Shown here one piece after another: positions 5,585 through 10,068 of a DNA stretch of 10,068 nucleotides. Origin of the DNA: Nitrospirota bacterium (GTDB lineage Bacteria > Nitrospirota > Thermodesulfovibrionia > UBA6902 > BMS3Bbin08). The stretch is from the NCBI GenBank assembly GCA_016208845.1, contig JACQXH010000112.1:2220-12287 (forward strand), read 5' to 3'. Position 1 is the first letter of the stretch; each line of letters opens with the position of its first letter. Position numbers and translations under genes: made by a program. Below the pieces are notes generated by a model. It did no database searches. It had not been told where the DNA came from and saw only the letters and a list, made by a program, of their open reading frames with translations.

Positions 5585-7588
5585 TCAATGATACTTGATC
5601 GCTATAAATTTGTCAGACCCAAGGTAATCTCTGGCATGGTTGATGTCTTTTTTCCTGCCGATGAGAAGAAGTACGTCACCTGCCTTCAGGTCAAAATCGG
5701 GTGAAGGGTTTTGATGGATGTCTTCGCCCCGCTGCACGGCGATAACGGTAACCCCGGTCTCGGCCCTGAGATGCAGCTCTTTAATTGAGTGTCCGCTGAC
5801 CCTGGAGCCCTCCTTAATCAGATAGGTCTCAGTCTCGATATCTTTCAAAAATTTATGCCTTTCGGCAAGATGTCTCATGGGAAGTTCAACCGTTCTCAGT
5901 ACGCTATAGCTTCCCTTTCTTATATTGTCGATATAATCACTAATTACATTCCCCGGCAATTGATAGTTATGCAGCACCCTGGAAAATATCTCGACTGACG
6001 TTTCAAACTCTTCGGGTATCACCTCATTCGCCCCGAGTTTAACAAGCTCGTCCACCTCGCTTATGTACCTTGTCCTAACAATTATATGAACTTCAGGATT
6101 CTCATGCCGTGCGATGGATACAACTGCCCTTGTTGAGGCCGGGTCGGATATTGCCGCCACAAGAAGTCTCGCCCTTTCTATATTTAATTTATGAAGTATG
6201 TCCCGGCTTGTTCCGTCGCCATAATAAATCGGTTCTCCTTTCTTCTTCATCTCCCTAACCGTATCGCTGTTCATCTCAAGGACCACGTAAGGTATCTCCG
6301 CCTCTCTTAAGACTCTTGCCAGATTTCTTCCATTCAGACCGAACCCGACAATTATTACGTGTCCCTGCCTCTTCGCCGGGGATCCTTCTGCGGAAATTGT
6401 TTTGAGTTTATCAACCTTCTTCAGCAGACGCCTTGAAGCTATCCATGCGGATGCGGAGGGGGCTGCTTTTATTATAAAAGGGGTGATCAGCATGGTTGCA
6501 ACAGAGGATGACAGGAATATTTGATAAAAATCTTCCGAAATAAGTCCCGATGTTTTTCCGGCGACTGCAAGCACAAATGAAAACTCGCCGATCTGCGCCA
6601 GACCAAGACCGGCGCTGACAGCGGGTCTGAGAGGACTTCCTGTCGCCAAAACAGAGATTACGCCGGTAATCACCTTAAGTCCGAATATCAGCGCGACAGT
6701 TACTGTTATCTGCTGCCAGTTTTCTGCCATAAAACCGGCGTTCATAAGCATTCCGACTGACACAAAGAAAAGCCCCATAAAGCTCTCTTTAAAAGGCAGT
6801 ATGTCCGCCGTGGCCTGATGCGCGTACTCTGATTCCGAGATTATGAGCCCTGCCAGGAACGCGCCGAGTGCGAGAGAAAGACCGAATTTTGAAGTTAGCA
6901 GGGCTATCCCGAGACAGAAGAGGATGATAGTCGCTATAAATAACTCCCTGCTTCTTGTGCGCACTACCTGATAAAGGAGATTCGGAACCAGCCATCTGGC
7001 GCTCATAAGAACGGCGGCTATGATCATAGCCGCTTTTAACATTTTGATTGCCACATCCGCTGCATTTAGCCCGTTACCTGAGAGCGCAGGGACAAGGAGC
7101 ATCATGGGGACAACACACAGGTCCTGGAAGATCAATATACCGATCATCATGCGGCCGTGCGGGGTATCTGTTTCTCCCTTTTCTGCCAGCATCTTCAGAA
7201 CAATAGCCGTGCTGCTGAGCGCAATAAGAAAGCCTGTGAAAATGGATTTATTTATATTCCCGGTCACAAGATAAGCTGCAATCGCAGATAAGCATATGGT
7301 AAGCAGCGTCTGAACTCCTCCGCCGCCGAGAACCGTTTTTTTCATCCGCACAAGCCTTGACATTGAAAACTCGACGACTATAGTGAAAAGCAGAAGTATT
7401 ACGCCAATCTCGGCCATTATTTCCACGGCATGAACATCTTCCACAAGCCCGATGCCATAGGGACTGATAATAACTCCAGATACAAGGAATCCTACAATGG
7501 AAGGTATCCTTAATCTTTGCAGCAGAAATACCACGGCGGCGGAAACACCTAAGATGACTACGAGCGATTGTAATAATCCGTTTTCCAT
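5585..7588 (-). CDS. Kef/CPA2-type cation:proton antiporter with RCK (TrkA-N and TrkA-C) domains
   Basis: This 667-residue inner-membrane protein has about twelve hydrophobic segments (1-385) of the monovalent cation:proton antiporter-2 family. Features include 'PSIVGFLVSGVIISPYG' (29-45), 'SSTAIVLKM' (125-133) and the ion-site 'FQDLCVVP' (Q155, D156). A cytoplasmic RCK domain follows, with the Rossmann loop 'VGFGLNG' (414-420) and acidic E438 at the end of the second strand, typical for NAD(H) or nucleotide binding. A TrkA-C domain (about 580-655) closes the protein. The architecture is that of KefB/KefC/YbaL-like K+ (or Na+)/H+ antiporters; the ion is not decided by sequence. The start ATG has no obvious ribosome binding site. 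The gene precedes the exchanger by 11 bases, so the two form one operon of cation transporters. Confidence 0.93.
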   Translation of the reverse strand: MENGLLQSLVVILGVSAAVVFLLQRLRIPSIVGFLVSGVIISPYGIGLVEDVHAVEIMAEIGVILLLFTIVVEFSMSRLVRMKKTVLGGGGVQTLLTICLSAIAAYLVTGNINKSIFTGFLIALSSTAIVLKMLAEKGETDTPHGRMMIGILIFQDLCVVPMMLLVPALSGNGLNAADVAIKMLKAAMIIAAVLMSARWLVPNLLYQVVRTRSRELFIATIILFCLGIALLTSKFGLSLALGAFLAGLIISESEYAHQATADILPFKESFMGLFFVSVGMLMNAGFMAENWQQITVTVALIFGLKVITGVISVLATGSPLRPAVSAGLGLAQIGEFSFVLAVAGKTSGLISEDFYQIFLSSSVATMLITPFIIKAAPSASAWIASRRLLKKVDKLKTISAEGSPAKRQGHVIIVGFGLNGRNLARVLREAEIPYVVLEMNSDTVREMKKKGEPIYYGDGTSRDILHKLNIERARLLVAAISDPASTRAVVSIARHENPEVHIIVRTRYISEVDELVKLGANEVIPEEFETSVEIFSRVLHNYQLPGNVISDYIDNIRKGSYSVLRTVELPMRHLAERHKFLKDIETETYLIKEGSRVSGHSIKELHLRAETGVTVIAVQRGEDIHQNPSPDFDLKAGDVLLLIGRKKDINHARDYLGSDKFIAIKYH

Positions 7589-7593
7589 AGTTT

Positions 7594-7884
7594 TTATGGT
7601 AACATAAAATCACTACTGTCCCAACGTTGACTGATTGAATTCAGCTGGTTGCAGGAATCATCAATTTCATCAACGTCATCCATACAGAAAAATGCCTGTA
7701 ACAATTGTGTTTTCTCCAGAAGTGTCATATTCAGAATCCATAGAATTGAATAGAGACTGTGGTTCAAATTCAATCGCTTCCTGACGATAGCGACAAGTAC
7801 ATAAACAAAGATCGCAATCCGGATTTGTGTCTTTACCGCGTTCTCTGTGGGGCCATAGGACGCCTTGATTCGCAAATCAGGCAA
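7594..7884 (-). pseudogene. C-terminal relic of an IS4-family transposase
   Basis: The minus-strand frame contains 'LRIKASYGPTENAVKTQI' followed by 'VYVLVAIVRKRLNL', 'SLYSILWIL' and 'LLEKTQLLQAF', then 'CNQLN'. This is the well-known tail of IS4-type DDE transposases (usual form LRIKxFYGTSENAVKTQIW...YVLVAIVKKRL). Resemblance spans about 7875-7639. The catalytic residues, including the E in the Y-x-x-R-W-x-v-E region that should come just before, are missing, and the frame opens only with a TTG. The last residues after 'CNQLN' no longer fit the family end. It is a dead fragment beside the antiporter gene, read in the same direction. The start and end given are those of the open frame. Confidence 0.75.
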
Positions 7885-8001
7885 ACAAAGACAACCAATC
7901 CGGAGAATCAGATTATTTTATGCATATATCATTACGCCTTTAAGGTTCTCCTTTATCAAATCTCAAAAAATATTGTATCCTTAAAACACCAAGGGAATTA
8001 A
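7885..8001. other. Non-coding stretch upstream of sensor kinase 2
   Basis: With the relic transposase this forms a 413-base gap between the divergent antiporter and kinase genes. I see no confident promoter. AAGGGA at 7991-7996 is a moderate ribosome binding site six bases from the ATG at 8002-8004. The plus-strand open frame over 7759-8001 is antisense to the transposase relic and is discounted. Confidence 0.5.
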
Positions 8002-8295
8002 ATGCAATTAAAAATCTGGCATAAGATGATCATAGGCATCGCGATTCCATCTATTATTGCGATCGTCGGCAGTCTGCTGTCCTACGAATATATAAATAAC
8101 GTAAAAAACAGGCAGGGGCTGGTCCAGATTGCCGATGATCTGAAAGAACAGGTCCTTGAGGTCCGGCGGAATGAAAAGAATTTCCTTCTCCATAAAGACG
8201 ACGAATATTACAAATATTTTCAGGACGCGATAGCAGTCCTGAATAATTCACTGAACAATATATCCCTGAAAACGATGATGGAGATAGCTTACTGA
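8002..8295 (+). CDS. Sensor histidine kinase 2, N-terminal piece (TM1 and first half of HBM-like sensor)
   Basis: The 97-residue frame has a membrane helix at about 9-27 ('MIIGIAIPSIIAIVGSLL') and then an extracytoplasmic helical region with 'RRNEKNFLLHKDDEYY' (55-70). That motif is typical of helical bimodular (HBM/4HB-like) sensor domains, where it recurs once per helical bundle. The second copy, 'RRLEKNYMLFRNKES', lies in the downstream frame, so both pieces come from one gene. The frame ends at TGA 8293-8295. Two single-base losses, one in the AAAA run near 8269-8272 and one near 8288, would join the pieces through 'LKNDDGDSLTDDLYKDYQEE'. Confidence 0.8.
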   Translation: MQLKIWHKMIIGIAIPSIIAIVGSLLSYEYINNVKNRQGLVQIADDLKEQVLEVRRNEKNFLLHKDDEYYKYFQDAIAVLNNSLNNISLKTMMEIAY

Positions 8296-8359
8296 CGACC
8301 TGTACAAGGATTATCAGGAAGAAGCCGATATTGTTGAAAAAGTAAGGGAAGAAGGCAGG

Positions 8360-9655
8360 ATGCTCGAGGCCTCTGTAGCAACGGGCAGGCACGCAAAAGA
8401 ACTTACCACAAGCTTTATTCTTAATCTCAGGCGGCTTGAAAAAAACTATATGCTCTTCCGCAACAAAGAATCGTCTGTCAAATTTGAGACCGCCCTGTCG
8501 GAACTTAAGAATATAACCCCTTTCTGCATTGATTGCTCTCAGTACGTTGAGGCAATCAATAATCTCCTTGCAGCTTATTCAAAGATTGATTCCAAGGTAA
8601 ATGAATTGCAGGTCCTCGGCAATAATCTTGAAGAAATTTCGAATAAGATTGTTCAAGGTGAGCGGCAGATGATCAGTTCTTTCCTGACTCATACACAGCG
8701 TCTGATACTCATAGCCGTTGCAATGCTATGCATTTTGGGGCCTCTTTTTGTATATACGACCGCAAATTATATTGTTGCGCCGATCAAACGACTTGCCCAC
8801 ATCACAAGAAAAATATCTGAAGGAGATGTGACTTTGAGGGCGCCCCTTAAAGAACATGACGAGACCTATTCCCTTGCCATGTCTTTTAATACAATGCTGG
8901 ACCACCTGCAGCTGACGCACGAGTCTCTGGAAAAAAGCCTGGAGCTCCTGAGGGAGAAACAGACCCAGCTCGTTGAATCCGAGAAACTGGCTTCATTAGG
9001 AACGCTCGCATCCGGAGTTGCACATGAGCTCAATAACCCGCTCAACAACATTTACCTTGCTTCGCAGACATTGTCCAGAGAGATAGACCCGGCGACCACG
9101 CCTGATATTGTCAAAGAATGCGTAAAGGATATTTCTTCCCAAACTCTGAGGGTAAAGCGGATAGTCGGCGACTTGCTGGAATTTGCGAGGGAGAAAGGGC
9201 CTGAGCTCAAAAAAATTAATTTGACCAGATTGATCAAGGACGTCCTTAATCAAATGGTCGCTTCTGGCGCACTGACAGGCGTAAAGCACACGCTTAAGTC
9301 TCCGTCGAATGTCGATGTGCTTGCAGACAGGCTTCTCCTTGAGCAGGTCTTCATAAATCTTTTCAGTAATGCTGTTGACGCCATGGGAGGTGCGGGTTCT
9401 CTTAATATTGGGGTAGATGTCCTTGACGATTCAGTGCTGACAAAGATCTCTGATACGGGCCAGGGCATACCGTCTGAAATAATTTCAAAGATATTTGATC
9501 CCTTTTTCACAACAAAAGAAAAAGGCACGGGTCTGGGGCTTGCGATAGTCTATAACATAATCAAAAAACATAATGGTAAAATAGAGGTGCACAGCGTTCC
9601 TGAAGCCGGGACTGCATTTGAGATAACACTGCCTAAAGGAGACGAGAGTGCTTAA
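8360..9655 (+). CDS. Sensor histidine kinase 2, C-terminal piece (HBM-like, TM2, HAMP, HisKA, HATPase)
   Basis: The frame is open from 8288, with related sequence from 'LTDDLYKDYQEEADIVEKV'; 8360 is only the first ATG. From it the 431 residues show the second HBM motif (24-38), a membrane helix (about 114-136), a HAMP domain (about 138-188), a coiled coil, and the phospho-accepting His in 'SGVAHELNNPL' (H222, base 9023). The catalytic boxes are N box 'FINLFSNAVDAM' (N337), G1 'DTGQGI' (365-370), F box 'FDPFFTT' and G2 'GTGLGLA' (389-395). All catalytic elements are present. The stop overlaps the next gene by eight bases, so the kinase and NtrC-like regulator form a cognate pair. Family knowledge: NtrB-like kinases phosphorylating sigma-54 activators. 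Confidence 0.88.
   Translation: MLEASVATGRHAKELTTSFILNLRRLEKNYMLFRNKESSVKFETALSELKNITPFCIDCSQYVEAINNLLAAYSKIDSKVNELQVLGNNLEEISNKIVQGERQMISSFLTHTQRLILIAVAMLCILGPLFVYTTANYIVAPIKRLAHITRKISEGDVTLRAPLKEHDETYSLAMSFNTMLDHLQLTHESLEKSLELLREKQTQLVESEKLASLGTLASGVAHELNNPLNNIYLASQTLSREIDPATTPDIVKECVKDISSQTLRVKRIVGDLLEFAREKGPELKKINLTRLIKDVLNQMVASGALTGVKHTLKSPSNVDVLADRLLLEQVFINLFSNAVDAMGGAGSLNIGVDVLDDSVLTKISDTGQGIPSEIISKIFDPFFTTKEKGTGLGLAIVYNIIKKHNGKIEVHSVPEAGTAFEITLPKGDESA
9636..9641 (+). promoter_or_regulatory. Ribosome binding site that fixes a GTG start
   Basis: AAGGAG lies six bases before GTG 9648-9650, inside the 3' end of the kinase gene. It decides the GTG start of the following regulator, which has no ATG nearby. 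Confidence 0.75.
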
Positions 9656-10068
9656 GATATTAGCTGCTGAAGATGAAGATATAACTTTAAAACACCTGCT
9701 TTACGCATTAAAGCATGAAGGTTACGAGGCCACAGGCGTAAGCAACGGGATTGAAGCGCTGGAGAAGATCGAAAAGCAGGAATTCGACATTCTTATTGCA
9801 GACATTAAAATGCCGGGCATGGACGGACTGACGCTGCTCGGCAAGGTAAAAGAAAAATACCCTAAAATTGAAGTCATTATCATAACAGGCTTCGGCAGTA
9901 TAGAATCCGCAGTAAATGCCATGAAACAGGGCGCTTCTGATTATATCACCAAACCTTTTAATATCGATGAACTTAACCGGAAGATCAAAAAGATCCAGGA
10001 AAAAAAAAGCTTGGAGCAGGAGAACATAGCCCTTAAAGTTTCCCTCGGCATCGGCAGAGACTATCCGT
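9648..10068 (+). CDS. NtrC-like response regulator, N-terminal receiver (3' truncated by window edge)
   Basis: Starting at GTG 9648, the frame stays open to the window end (140 complete codons). The receiver domain shows E8/D9 in 'KILAAEDED', phospho-acceptor D52 in 'ILIADIKMPGMDG', T80 in 'IIITGFGS' and K102 in 'YITKPF'. After about residue 110 comes a charged helical linker ('KKSLEQENIALK'). In NtrC-family proteins this position leads into the sigma-54-interacting AAA+ domain, which would lie beyond the window. The acidic pocket reads A-E-D rather than V-D-D, a tolerated variant. It overlaps the kinase gene by eight bases, implying translational coupling. The receiver call is very secure; the AAA+ and DNA-binding parts are inference. 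Confidence 0.88.
   Translation, partial: MLKILAAEDEDITLKHLLYALKHEGYEATGVSNGIEALEKIEKQEFDILIADIKMPGMDGLTLLGKVKEKYPKIEVIIITGFGSIESAVNAMKQGASDYITKPFNIDELNRKIKKIQEKKSLEQENIALKVSLGIGRDYP

Noticed and set aside
7759..8001. Plus-strand open frame ending just before kinase 2
   Set aside because: It is antisense to the transposase relic, lacks a ribosome binding site and has no family resemblance.
8280..8300. Programmed +1 frameshift of the prfB type at TAC-TGA-C in kinase 2, with GGAG upstream
   Set aside because: The codon before the stop is not slippery, the GGAG is farther away than in prfB, and the joined reading would leave the 'NDDGDS' stretch in another frame. Two small base losses explain it better.

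Overview
The window reads as a bacterial chromosome segment of moderate base composition. It is rich in two-component sensors, stress proteins and cation transporters. The mix of tandem universal stress proteins, NtrC-type receivers, a probable sigma-54 promoter and short environmental-type inverted repeats suggests a Nitrospirota or Desulfobacterota-like Gram-negative, perhaps from a metagenome. This is inference from gene style; there is no taxonomic marker gene here.

Layout. Bases 1-534 (+) hold the 3' part of a tandem-domain universal stress protein. Bases 535-1085 are a long AT-rich gap with an inverted-repeat element, a cluster of AATT-type dyads and a sigma-54-like promoter. Bases 1086-4489 (+) form an apparent operon: a 56-residue charged protein with a strong ribosome binding site, a divergent universal stress protein lacking the nucleotide-binding motif, a translationally coupled dCache/PAS sensor histidine kinase and a stand-alone receiver protein. 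The kinase is broken by what looks like an out-of-frame internal deletion. A 106-bp palindromic repeat lies between kinase and receiver. Bases 7588-4604 (-) carry a convergent two-gene transport operon: a CPA2/Kef-type antiporter with RCK domains, then a CaCA-family cation/calcium exchanger whose last helix is put out of frame by one base. Bases 7594-7884 (-) are the C-terminal relic of an IS4-type transposase. Bases 8002-10068 (+) hold a second sensor kinase (HBM-like periplasmic domain, HAMP, HisKA, HATPase; also frameshifted) and the start of an overlapping NtrC-like response regulator that runs off the window.

How they may work together. Two membrane sensor/receiver pairs flank a Na+/K+/Ca2+ transport operon, and the first pair shares a probable sigma-54 transcript with two small stress-related proteins. 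A plausible reading is an envelope or ion-stress response locus. Three genes within 6 kb carry reading-frame breaks. Two of these (exchanger and second kinase) are single-base in nature and could be sequence errors; the first kinase seems to have lost half of its PAS domain and is harder to explain that way.
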